DNA of 64,000 nucleotides, taken from the NCBI GenBank assembly GCA_039794245.1, contig JBDIVS010000002.1:1-64000 (forward strand), read 5' to 3'. Under the pieces are notes generated by a model. The model had not been told where the DNA came from, did not search any database, and worked only from the letters and a program-made list of their open reading frames with translations. Every line of letters starts with the position of its first letter. Positions within the stretch are counted from its first letter, which is position 1. Positions 1-7,797 of the stretch are shown here, in pieces. A program made the position numbers and the translations under genes. Source of the stretch: DAITQM01 sp039794245. Lineage in GTDB: Bacteria > Pseudomonadota > Gammaproteobacteria > Xanthomonadales > Wenzhouxiangellaceae.

Positions 1-380
1 ATTGCCGGGGGCCCGGCTGTGCCGCTTCGGTGACTGTCCCTGATGGCCGATGACTGTCCCCGATCGTCCCGGACGGGCCGATTTCATGGCATCTCATGAC
101 GACATCTCATGACTGTCCCCGATTGTGTGACGCATGACGACATCTCATGACTGTCCCCGATTGTGGTCCCGGATTGCCGGGGGCCCGGCTGTGCCGCTTC
201 GGTGACTGTCCCTGATGGCCGATGACTGTCCCCGATCGTCCCGGACGGGCCGATTTCATGGCATCTCATGACGACATCTCATGACTGTCCCCGATTGTGG
301 TCCCGGATTGCCGGGGCCCGGCTGTGCCGCTTCGGTGACTGTCCCTGATGGCCGGTCGCGGTGACTGTCCCCGATGGCCG
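1..380. repeat. Tandem repeat array, about 134-bp unit with a 38-bp insertion in the first copy
   Basis: The word ATTGCCGGGG begins near 1, 173 and 307 and is followed each time by the same text (GTGCCGCTTCGGTGACTGTCCC and onward). The second period is 134 bp. The first is 172 bp because a 38-bp piece carrying CATGACGACATCTCATGACT is duplicated again. A smaller word, GACTGTCCCCGAT, recurs many times inside and ends the array near 380. The array runs off the left edge. On the right it enters the 3' end of ubiV and supplies that gene's last codons and stop. Confidence 0.9.
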
Positions 381-1347
381 GCCGGGCGTCATCGCCGGCG
401 GCCGCGGTTTCGTGCCCGGCCAGGCCGCGCCAGTAACCGTCGCAGGTGCCAAGCGGGGCGTGCGCCGCGAGATTCCGGAGCAAACCGGCTGCGCCGTCGC
501 CGTGCACCCCTGCGGCGAACCCGGCGACGATCTCGGCCATTGCCGCCGACTGCGGGCTAAGTCGCAACACACCGACCCCGGCCCGGCAGAGCTCGCCGAT
601 CGCCGGCGCCAGGTTGTGGGTCAGCGCCGATTGCGTCTGGATGCCGTTGATCACCAGAAACGGCACCCCGTCTTGGCTGTACATCACCTTGCCGTCCGGG
701 TCGGCGGCACAGACCAGGTCGCAGGCGTCCTTGCACTTGCGCGCCGCCCGGGCGCTGTAACAACGCGCCGACCAGGCGAGCGGCAGGCGGCCCCAGGCGT
801 ACACCTCGCATTCGACGCCGGCCGGCGCCGTCGCGGTCAAGGCCGCCGCGGCCGGCCCCGATAACTCGTAGGGCAACACGAAACGCCGCATGCCCTGCGC
901 CGCCAGCACCGCCAGCGTGCGCGGGTGATAGATGTTCAACGTCGGCCCGCCGACAAACGACACGCCCGCCGCCGACAGAAAATGAACCGCCGCCATGTCG
1001 TTGGCCTCGACCGCGAACCGGCCGTTAGCGCACCAGCGTTCGAGGGCACCAAGCTCTGCCGCCGATTCGATCAGCGTCAGGCCAGACAGCACCACCTCCT
1101 TGCCCGCCGCCTCGAGTTCGGCGGCGATGTCCAGCCAATCGCCGTAGCGTAACGCCCGGCGTTTGCTGCACACCACCTCGCCGAGATAGACAATGTCCAC
1201 CGGCCAGCCGGCGGCGTCCCGGTAAAACCGGCGCAGGCGCTCGGCCGACCAGAAATACGGCACCGGCGCCAGCGACAGACGGGGTGCCGGCGGCGGGGCG
1301 GCCGGTTCGGCATCGACCGGCATGATCGCTTCACTGACCGCGTTCAC
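256..1347 (-). CDS. ubiV: UbiV, oxygen-independent ubiquinone hydroxylation protein (U32 family), with a repeat-derived C-terminal tail
   Basis: Partner of UbiU in the O2-independent hydroxylation steps of ubiquinone synthesis. It aligns closely by eye with E. coli UbiV: YLGEVVCSKRRALRYGDWL, SARCYSAR and the terminal CDGYWRGLAG block. Cysteines C60, C196, C209 and C213 match the four residues known to bind the 4Fe-4S cluster. The GTG at 1347 overlaps the ubiU stop (GTGA). An ATG eight codons later (1323) is an alternative start. The normal protein ends near residue 318. About 45 further residues are translated from the tandem repeat (256-393), so the native stop seems to have been lost to the array. 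Identity is firm; whether the tail is tolerated is unknown. Confidence 0.93.
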   Translation of the reverse strand: MNAVSEAIMPVDAEPAAPPPAPRLSLAPVPYFWSAERLRRFYRDAAGWPVDIVYLGEVVCSKRRALRYGDWLDIAAELEAAGKEVVLSGLTLIESAAELGALERWCANGRFAVEANDMAAVHFLSAAGVSFVGGPTLNIYHPRTLAVLAAQGMRRFVLPYELSGPAAAALTATAPAGVECEVYAWGRLPLAWSARCYSARAARKCKDACDLVCAADPDGKVMYSQDGVPFLVINGIQTQSALTHNLAPAIGELCRAGVGVLRLSPQSAAMAEIVAGFAAGVHGDGAAGLLRNLAAHAPLGTCDGYWRGLAGHETAAAGDDARPAIGDSHRDRPSGTVTEAAQPGPGNPGPQSGTVMRCRHEMP

Positions 1348-2339
1348 TGCCAGGGCCGGTCATAGGCGCCGAGCGTGGTCTGCGCGCCTTCGGAAACTTC
1401 GGCCAGTGCCGCCTGCCAGCTCGCCGCCGGCCGGTAGGTATCCGGTTCGGCCCGGCAGGCGTCGAGCGCGGCGCGCATCACCGCCGTGACCCTGGCGACA
1501 TAAACCGGGCTGCGCTGCCGGCCTTCGACCTTGATCGCCGCCACCCCGGCGCGCTGCAGGGCGGGCAGGATATCGAGGGTGTTCAGGCTGGTCGGCTCTT
1601 CCAGGGCGTAACCGACCTGACCATTCATTGCGAAGCGACCCTTGCACAGCGTCGGATAACTCGCCACCTCGCCGTCGCGGTAGCGATCGATCAGCACGCC
1701 GCCGAGGCGCGCTTCGAGCCCGCCGGCGGTTTGCGCCCAGCGGACGTGCGAGGCCGGCGAACAGGCGCCGTACGTGTTCGGCGAACGGCCGGTGAGATAA
1801 CTCGACAACAGGCAGCGCCCCTCGACCATCACGCACAGGCTGCCGAAACCGAAGACCTCGACCGCCACCGGCGAGGCGGCGGCAACCGCCGCCACCTGGC
1901 GGAGCGACAACACCCGCGGCAGCACGGCGCGGCGGATGGCGAAATGCCGGTGGTAGAACGTCAGGGCCGCCGGGTTGGTCGCCGAGGCCTGCACCGAGAG
2001 ATGGCGGGCCAGCGCCGGCCAGCGCTCGGCGGCATAATCGATGAGGCCGAGATCGGCGAGGATCAGCGCATCGGCGCCAAGTCCAGCTGCGGCATCGACC
2101 GCCGCCTGCCAGCGCCGCCAGCCGGCGGCCTGCGGATAGGTGTTGATCGCGATAAAGACTTTACGCCCGCGGTCATGCGCATACCGAATACGCTCGGCGA
2201 TTGCCGCCGGCGAGAAATTCAGACCGGCGAAATGCCGGGCGTTGGTCGCATCGCGAAAGCCGAGATAGACCGCATCGGCCCCGGCATCGACCGCGGCGCG
2301 CAGAGCCGGCAGACTGCCGGCCGGACAAACCAGTTCCAT
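1344..2339 (-). CDS. ubiU: UbiU, oxygen-independent ubiquinone hydroxylation protein (U32 peptidase family)
   Basis: 331 residues, the same length as E. coli UbiU, beginning MELVCPAGSLPALRAAVDAG. It forms the Fe-S heterodimer with UbiV that hydroxylates the ubiquinone ring without O2. Cysteines fall at 169, 176, 193 and 232, the positions reported as cluster ligands in E. coli, in the context GSLCVMVEGRC, YGACSPAS and TLCKGRF. The open frame extends upstream to 3434, but that part is antisense to ubiT and rsmE and is not coding. ATG 2339 is preferred; ATG 2351 would add four residues. It is translationally coupled to ubiV and divergent from ubiT. Confidence 0.95.
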   Translation of the reverse strand: MELVCPAGSLPALRAAVDAGADAVYLGFRDATNARHFAGLNFSPAAIAERIRYAHDRGRKVFIAINTYPQAAGWRRWQAAVDAAAGLGADALILADLGLIDYAAERWPALARHLSVQASATNPAALTFYHRHFAIRRAVLPRVLSLRQVAAVAAASPVAVEVFGFGSLCVMVEGRCLLSSYLTGRSPNTYGACSPASHVRWAQTAGGLEARLGGVLIDRYRDGEVASYPTLCKGRFAMNGQVGYALEEPTSLNTLDILPALQRAGVAAIKVEGRQRSPVYVARVTAVMRAALDACRAEPDTYRPAASWQAALAEVSEGAQTTLGAYDRPWQ

Positions 2340-2398
2340 ACCTGTCCGCATCGCTGAATGAATGCAGCGCCAGCATAGGCGGCGCGCCCGCGCCGCCA

Positions 2399-2414
2399 TT
2401 TGCGATATCGCAAA
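2399..2414. promoter_or_regulatory. 16-bp perfect palindrome between ubiU and ubiT, candidate regulator site
   Basis: TTTGCGATATCGCAAA reads identically on both strands and lies in the 99-bp divergent region between the ubiU and ubiT starts. Its inner 14 bp have the TTGnn-N4-nnCAA geometry of Fnr/Anr-family boxes, although the half-site is TTGCG rather than TTGAT. Anaerobic control of ubiUVT by Fnr is known in E. coli. Assignment of this site to that family is inference. Confidence 0.45.
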
Positions 2415-2438
2415 CGGGACAGGAGGCAGGCAGGGAAA

Positions 2439-3158
2439 ATGAACAAGATGAATCCTGCCACTACCGATCCGCTGCCCGGGCCGCTGCGGGCGATCGCGAC
2501 GCTTTTCGCCCGCCCCCTCTCTCGGCTGCCGCACGGCGTGCAGCGCCACGCCGCCGAAGCCCTGTTGAACCGGGTGTTCGGCAAAGCCGCGAAGCGCGGC
2601 GAACTCGACGACCTCGCCGGCCGCCGCCTGGTGCTCGAAATCTCGGATCTCGGCTGGCGCTGGCCGCTCACCGTGCATAGCGGCCGAATCTTGCTCGCCG
2701 AACACGAGGCGCCCGCCGCCGCGACGATCCGCGGCAACGGCACGGCGTTTGCGGCGATCGCCCTGGCGCTCGCCGATCCGGACACGCTGTTTTTCCGGCG
2801 CCGGCTGTCGATCGAGGGCGATACCGAACTCGGTCTGGCGGTCAAGAATTTTCTGGCCGGGTTCGATCCGCAGGACATTCCCGCACCGTACCGTCAGATC
2901 CTGTCCGCCGCCGGCAACGCCGCCATCAAGATCGCCAGACTGGCGAGCGAGGCGGTATCGGCGCGCAGCGTGCGCGGCCCGAGCCCGGCCGGGAGCGCGC
3001 CCGATCGTTCGAGCAACGCCAACTCGGCAGCGGTCCACCCCCCTTCCGGGCCGACGATCAACGCCACAGGTCCGGTGCCGGCCACCGCCGCCAGCGGACC
3101 TTTGGCACCAGGCACGAGTGCGATGCGCCGCACGACACCGGCCGATGAGGCGAGATAA
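2439..3158 (+). CDS. ubiT: UbiT, SCP2-domain accessory factor of anaerobic ubiquinone synthesis, with an antisense-encoded C-terminal extension
   Basis: SCP2 lipid-binding-fold protein required for O2-independent ubiquinone synthesis together with UbiU and UbiV. The diagnostic block DPDTLFFRRRLSIEGDTELG followed by LAVKNFL matches E. coli UbiT (174 aa). The start at 2439 follows AGGAGG at 2421-2426; ATG 2448 is also possible. The reading frame does not stop where the family ends (about 2910-2960). It continues to 3158 as a proline/alanine/serine-rich tail antisense to rsmE, overlapping that gene by 265 bp. Whether the tail is made is untested. Divergent from ubiUV. Confidence 0.9.
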   Translation: MNKMNPATTDPLPGPLRAIATLFARPLSRLPHGVQRHAAEALLNRVFGKAAKRGELDDLAGRRLVLEISDLGWRWPLTVHSGRILLAEHEAPAAATIRGNGTAFAAIALALADPDTLFFRRRLSIEGDTELGLAVKNFLAGFDPQDIPAPYRQILSAAGNAAIKIARLASEAVSARSVRGPSPAGSAPDRSSNANSAAVHPPSGPTINATGPVPATAASGPLAPGTSAMRRTTPADEAR

Positions 3159-3628
3159 TCGGCGAGTTTCACCGGCGGCCGGACCGCCGGCAGCTCGGCC
3201 CGGCCGCATTGTTCGCAGGCGGCGATCAGCACCCCCCGCCAATGCGCCAGCCGGCGCGCCATGCGCGCCGCATCGAAGCGGACCTCGCAGCGTTCGCTGA
3301 AAAGCGGGGCGAGCGCCCCGGCGCCGAGTTCCACCGCTTTTTGTATCACCCAGTCCAACCGCTCGCCCTTGAGCAGCACCGGTGCCAGTTCGACATAGCG
3401 GTGCGGCGGCGTTACCGCCTGCCGCGCGCCGCACAACTCGACACGCAACCGGTCGCGCTCGACCGCGGTCACGCGCAGCGGATAATCGTAACCGTCGCCG
3501 TTGAACAACCGGAATTCATCGCCGGCCCGAAACCGCAGCACCCGCAACAAGTGGTGCGCCGGCGGGCCGCCCATCAGATCGCCGCCGGCAGCCGGCTCCA
3601 GTTCGGCGTAGATACGGACATGGCGCAT
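2894..3628 (-). CDS. rsmE: RsmE, 16S rRNA m3U1498 methyltransferase
   Basis: SPOUT-class enzyme methylating N3 of U1498 in 16S rRNA. 244 residues from ATG 3628 (MRHVRIYAELEP), the usual length. A second in-frame ATG at 3643 adds MLFLS. Family landmarks visible are HHLLRVLRFRAGDEF near the N-terminus, ERLDWVIQKAVELGA, the SAM-site IVGPEGGWT and the C-terminal LGPRTLRADTASLA. It converges on ubiT with a 265-bp overlap. Confidence 0.95.
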   Translation of the reverse strand: MRHVRIYAELEPAAGGDLMGGPPAHHLLRVLRFRAGDEFRLFNGDGYDYPLRVTAVERDRLRVELCGARQAVTPPHRYVELAPVLLKGERLDWVIQKAVELGAGALAPLFSERCEVRFDAARMARRLAHWRGVLIAACEQCGRAELPAVRPPVKLADYLASSAGVVRRIALVPGAKGPLAAVAGTGPVALIVGPEGGWTAAELALLERSGALPAGLGPRTLRADTASLASLAILMAALPAADRI

Positions 3629-3699
3629 AGAAAGAAACAACAAACGCTTGCAGCAGCCATTATGATGTCAGATGACCTTTTATCAACGGGATTCAACCA

Positions 3700-4710
3700 A
3701 TGCCATCTTGTCGTCGCAAATGGATGCTCGCCGGCCCGCTGGCCGCCGCATCATTCGCCCTTACCGCCCAGGCCGCACCGCAGGCCGACGGTGTGCTCGC
3801 CGAATTGCGCGGCGAGCGGACCATGCTGGTCGCCACCCGTCTTGCTCCCGGACCGGCCCCGGACCGGGTTGCGCTTGTTGCACCCGAGCGCCTTCGCGGT
3901 GCGGATCCGGGCATCGCCACCGATCTTGGTCTCGACCCGGATCTGGTCCGTGCCGTCGATCCCGGGCGTGATTATCTCGTCGTTTACACGACTTGGCGGC
4001 GCGTTTACGGTCCGGTGAAATACGCCCCGGAGCCGGCCGGCGGCAAAGTGATCAACGTTCCCGGCCTCGACCCGGCCATCGTCCCCGACACGCCGCGCTG
4101 GCGGCGGGTGCTCACCGGAAAACTGCGCGGCTGGCCGGACGACCCGGCCCGCTTCGGGCGCACCGTGCGCAAAATGACCGCCGGCGGCGAGCCGGCGCTG
4201 ACCGATCTTTTGGCCCACGAGCTGCTGACCAACCCGCGACTTTTCCCCAGGCTCGATGTCGCAACGATCGACTGGCTCGCCGCTCATGCCGCGCGGCGCG
4301 ACACATCTCCCGAACTGCGCGCCCAGATCTTCGACAGCGCCGCGGCCCGCCCCGAATTCGACCGCCCCACCTTGCCGACCGCGGCAGCCGGCATCCTGGC
4401 CTGCGCCGAGTTGCCTCTCGATTGGCAGTCTCCGGCGCCGCGCCTGACACTCAGCGCCCTGCACTATCTCGAACGACGACTTGCGGCAGCCGCCGAACCG
4501 AGCGCCCCGGACATCGCCGCTCACCTCTTCCGGCTGATCCGCGACGCCGGCCACCCCGCGGTGCTGGAGCAGGCGGCACGACTCCTTGGCAAAACCGACC
4601 CCGGCCAGGCTCGGGCGGCACTCGCCGCGGCGCGGGAAAAGGCCCTGCTCGCCCCCGAGGTGCGCCGCAAACTCGATGAAATCGCCGGAATCCTACGCGC
4701 TGCGGACTAA
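3700..4710 (+). CDS. Secreted protein of unknown function (336 aa)
   Basis: Not recognised. The N-terminus MPSCRRKWMLAGPLAAASFA followed by LTAQAAPQ is a plausible Sec signal peptide with cleavage near residue 25. The first half contains DPGRDYLVVYTTWRRVYGPVKY, a beta-rich segment. The second half is alanine- and leucine-rich and probably helical, resembling HEAT-like helices (for example HPAVLEQAARLLGKTDPGQA), with no catalytic motif that I see. It is divergent from rsmE and 100 bp upstream of the next secreted protein on the same strand. A periplasmic or exported role is inference from the signal peptide alone. Confidence 0.7.
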   Translation: MPSCRRKWMLAGPLAAASFALTAQAAPQADGVLAELRGERTMLVATRLAPGPAPDRVALVAPERLRGADPGIATDLGLDPDLVRAVDPGRDYLVVYTTWRRVYGPVKYAPEPAGGKVINVPGLDPAIVPDTPRWRRVLTGKLRGWPDDPARFGRTVRKMTAGGEPALTDLLAHELLTNPRLFPRLDVATIDWLAAHAARRDTSPELRAQIFDSAAARPEFDRPTLPTAAAGILACAELPLDWQSPAPRLTLSALHYLERRLAAAAEPSAPDIAAHLFRLIRDAGHPAVLEQAARLLGKTDPGQARAALAAAREKALLAPEVRRKLDEIAGILRAAD

Positions 4711-4810
4711 AAGCAGTATTCCTCCATCGAGGTCCGTTGTAAACCATCCGGCAACACCTGATGCCCATCGTGTATCATTGCGCAAAACCAAACCGCTCGG
4801 GGAGAAACCA

Positions 4811-7720
4811 ATGTCTGTCAAATTCCGCCACGCCACAACCCGCACTGTGCCGACCACGATACTGTGCCTGGCCCTGGCCGTCCCAGCCGCCGCCCAGCAG
4901 GTCGAGGTCTTTTTCCCGGTCCGCCACGATACCTCGCCGCCGTTGCGCGATCTGATCGCCTCGTTGCCGACTCCGCCCGCCCCGCCGGCCAGCGAGCAGG
5001 AGGTGTTCAACATTCTCGAAGAACCCGGCAAAAAAACCACCGTCGATCCCCTGACCGTGCCGGAAAATCCGCTCCGCCAGATCGGTCTGTCCGGGGTCCA
5101 GGCCCCGCCTTTGATCATCGGCTTCGACGGTTATAACCAGACCGACAACGCCGCCGTAGGCGTCGGCGGCGTGCTGCCGCCGGACACCAACGGTGACGTC
5201 GGGATCAGCGAATACATCTTCTACAACAATCTGGGCTGGAAAGTCCTCAGCAAGGCGGATGGTTCAACACTGGCCGGGCCGTTCATCGGCAACACGTTCT
5301 GGGCCGGGTTCGGCGGTCCGTGCCAGACCAACAACGCCGGCGACCCGATCGTGCTCTACGACAAGATCGCCAACCGCTGGCTGTTCAGCCAGTTCACCAG
5401 TTCAGCGAATGTCGACGGCCGGCAGTGCGTCGCGATCTCGACGACACCCGACCCGCTCGGCCCGTACCACCGCTACGAATTTCTCTTCCCCGGCGTCTTC
5501 AACGACTACCCGAAAATCGGCATCTGGGTCGACGAGAACGGCAGCCGCAACGGCTATTACATGACCTCCCACGATTTCATCATCTCACCGCAGCAGTTCC
5601 TGCAAAACTCTTTCTCGGTGATGGAGCGCGACGTGATGCTGACCGGCGGCGCGGCGCGCTTTGTCCGCTTCACGAATACCGCAAGCCCCGTAGACAACGC
5701 CTTCGGTGCCCTGCCGCCGCATCTCGAAAGCGCCGTCAAAGTGCCGGCCGGAATGTGCGCCCCCTATGTCCACAACGAGCCGGGCGTCGATAGTTACCTG
5801 GTGTGGACATTGTGCGTCGACTGGACCGATCCGCAGGCCAATTCCACGCTGTCGGCACCGGTATTCCTGCCTGCCTCGGCACCGTTCGATAACGACGTCG
5901 GCGACGTGCCGCAGCCGGGAGGGACGGCGCAGCAGGCATTGGACGCTTTTCAGCCCAATACCATGTACCGGGCTTCGGTCAGGGCTTTCCCAACCGCCTC
6001 GGGATTGTCGCCTTCTTTGGTGCTGAATCATGTCACCAATGCCGGCAATGGCCTGCATGGTGTCAGGTGGGTTCATCTCCAACTCGATGCCGGAGATCAG
6101 GTTTTTGCCGGGGGTTTCGAATCGTTCGAGCCGGATGTTTTCGGACCCCGCATCGTGGACGAGGGTGTTTTCGCCCCTAATGCCACCTCGCGCTGGATGC
6201 CGGCCATCTCGATCGATCAGAACGGTAATATCGGTATGGGCTACTCGGTATCTGATACCACCAGCGTTTTCCCCGGCACACGCTTCACGGGGCGCAAATC
6301 GGGCGATCCGGCCGGCCAGATGCGCGACGAACAAGTCTGCGTCGACGGCGGCGGCCGCCAGACATCGACTTCGGGCCGCTGGGGTGATTACGCGACGACC
6401 AGCATCGACCCGGTCGACCAGTGCACCTTCTGGCACGCCAACGAATACTATGCCGCCCAGGGCAATGCGACATGGAGCACCAGGGCATGCGCCTTCAAAT
6501 TCAGCGATTGCGGCAGCGCCGGACTGCTGGTCAGAACGCAGAGCAAAATCAATGCCGGGCTTTGTGCCCTCAACGGCGACCCACAGTTTTTCATGTCACT
6601 CAATCCAATCAATGGCCTGAGCGGCAACGTTACTCTATCGGCCAATGGTTTGCCGGCCGGTACGTCAGCTCAGTTCAGCTCCAATCCGGTCTCCGCATTA
6701 CCGGCCGACCTGGTCGTTACCCTGGGCGGCGGCGCCAATTTGCCTGATGGTGCAGCGAATTTCAATGTCATCGCCACACCGACTGCCGGTGATCCGCAGA
6801 CTGTGAACTTCTCGTTCAACATGTCGACTAATTTCCCTGCGGCCCCGACACTGGTCACGCCGACCAACGGCGGCAGCAGTTCGATCCGCCCGAGCCTGAC
6901 CTGGAGCGCCGTACCCGGGGCCCTGGAGTATTTCGTCGAGGTGGCGAGCGATGCGGGATTTGCGACCATTATCGAGTCGGCGACGGTGGCGGCCACCAGC
7001 TTCGCACCGCAACCTCTGCCGGCCGAGCAGACCTTCTTCTGGCGGGTCACGGCCTTGAATAACTGTGGCTCCGGGACGAGCAGCCAGGTCTTCAGCTTTA
7101 CGACCGCAACTCCGGGAGTTTGCCCGGCCGGTACCAGTGCCAATGTGTTGTTCACCGACGATATCGAGGCCGGTACCGGCACCTGGACCACGCCGCCGAG
7201 CGGCATTGGTACGGATAACTGGGTGCGCAGCACAGCCCGCGCCCAAAGCGGCCAGTTCTCGTGGTTCGCGGTCGATCCGGTCGTACAGTCCGACCAGTTC
7301 CTGATCTCCGAGCCGATAGCGCTGCCGGCCGCCGAATCACCGCTGACGGTGAGTTTCTGGAACTTCCAGAACATTGAAGCCAATACCGGCGCCGGGGTCG
7401 ATGCCTGCTGGGATGGCGGCATCATCGAGGTGTCGACCGACAACGGCCTCACCTGGAGCCAGGTGCCCGACGCGCGCCTTTTGACCGATCCTTACAACGG
7501 CAACATCACGCCGCAGGGCGCGATTACGATCTCTGGCCAGGACGCCTGGTGCGCCGACGAGAACGTGCCGGCCAGCGGCGCTCAGGAAGTGGTCTCGATC
7601 GTCGATCTCGACGCCTTTGCCGGGCAGACGGTCCGCCTGCGCTTCCGCTTCGCGTCCGACGGCGCCGTCGGGGTCGAGGGTTGGTACGTCGATGACGTGA
7701 CCGTGCAGAGTTGCCAGTAA
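4811..7720 (+). CDS. Large secreted multidomain protein with a C-terminal adhesion-like beta-sandwich domain (969 aa)
   Basis: ATG 4811 follows GGGGAGAAACCA and begins a signal peptide ending ALAVPAAAQQ. The frame is open upstream to 4586, but that part overlaps the preceding gene. Residues about 90-570 carry motifs such as GGVLPPDTNGDVG and IANRWLFSQFTS that look like a conserved exoprotein region. Around residues 680-770 is a fibronectin-III-like segment (PSLTWSAVPGALEYFVEVAS). The last 190 residues (DDIEAGTGTW ... WYVDDVTVQSC) resemble MAM/immune-inhibitor-A-type C-terminal domains. No protease motif and no sorting signal of the IPTL-CTERM type is visible. Probably an exported surface or extracellular protein. 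Confidence 0.8.
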   Translation: MSVKFRHATTRTVPTTILCLALAVPAAAQQVEVFFPVRHDTSPPLRDLIASLPTPPAPPASEQEVFNILEEPGKKTTVDPLTVPENPLRQIGLSGVQAPPLIIGFDGYNQTDNAAVGVGGVLPPDTNGDVGISEYIFYNNLGWKVLSKADGSTLAGPFIGNTFWAGFGGPCQTNNAGDPIVLYDKIANRWLFSQFTSSANVDGRQCVAISTTPDPLGPYHRYEFLFPGVFNDYPKIGIWVDENGSRNGYYMTSHDFIISPQQFLQNSFSVMERDVMLTGGAARFVRFTNTASPVDNAFGALPPHLESAVKVPAGMCAPYVHNEPGVDSYLVWTLCVDWTDPQANSTLSAPVFLPASAPFDNDVGDVPQPGGTAQQALDAFQPNTMYRASVRAFPTASGLSPSLVLNHVTNAGNGLHGVRWVHLQLDAGDQVFAGGFESFEPDVFGPRIVDEGVFAPNATSRWMPAISIDQNGNIGMGYSVSDTTSVFPGTRFTGRKSGDPAGQMRDEQVCVDGGGRQTSTSGRWGDYATTSIDPVDQCTFWHANEYYAAQGNATWSTRACAFKFSDCGSAGLLVRTQSKINAGLCALNGDPQFFMSLNPINGLSGNVTLSANGLPAGTSAQFSSNPVSALPADLVVTLGGGANLPDGAANFNVIATPTAGDPQTVNFSFNMSTNFPAAPTLVTPTNGGSSSIRPSLTWSAVPGALEYFVEVASDAGFATIIESATVAATSFAPQPLPAEQTFFWRVTALNNCGSGTSSQVFSFTTATPGVCPAGTSANVLFTDDIEAGTGTWTTPPSGIGTDNWVRSTARAQSGQFSWFAVDPVVQSDQFLISEPIALPAAESPLTVSFWNFQNIEANTGAGVDACWDGGIIEVSTDNGLTWSQVPDARLLTDPYNGNITPQGAITISGQDAWCADENVPASGAQEVVSIVDLDAFAGQTVRLRFRFASDGAVGVEGWYVDDVTVQSCQ

Positions 7721-7757
7721 CGTCACCGTATCGGCGCCGCCGGCCGTCGCCGATGAC

Positions 7758-7787
7758 AAACGGGGGCCTTGTGCCCCCGTTTTTTTA
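7758..7787 (+). terminator. Rho-independent terminator after the 969-aa secreted protein
   Basis: Stem ACGGGGG / CCCCCGT with a short loop followed by a run of seven T residues, 40 bp downstream of the stop codon. It also lies close to the 3' end of the convergent bioA. Confidence 0.9.
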
Positions 7788-7797
7788 CGCCGTTTTT

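Noticed and set aside
1..380. Left-edge repeats as a CRISPR array
   Set aside because: The units are long and identical, without variable spacers.
2340..3434. N-terminal extension of the ubiU frame
   Set aside because: It is antisense to ubiT and rsmE. The UbiU family starts at MELVCPAGS (2339).
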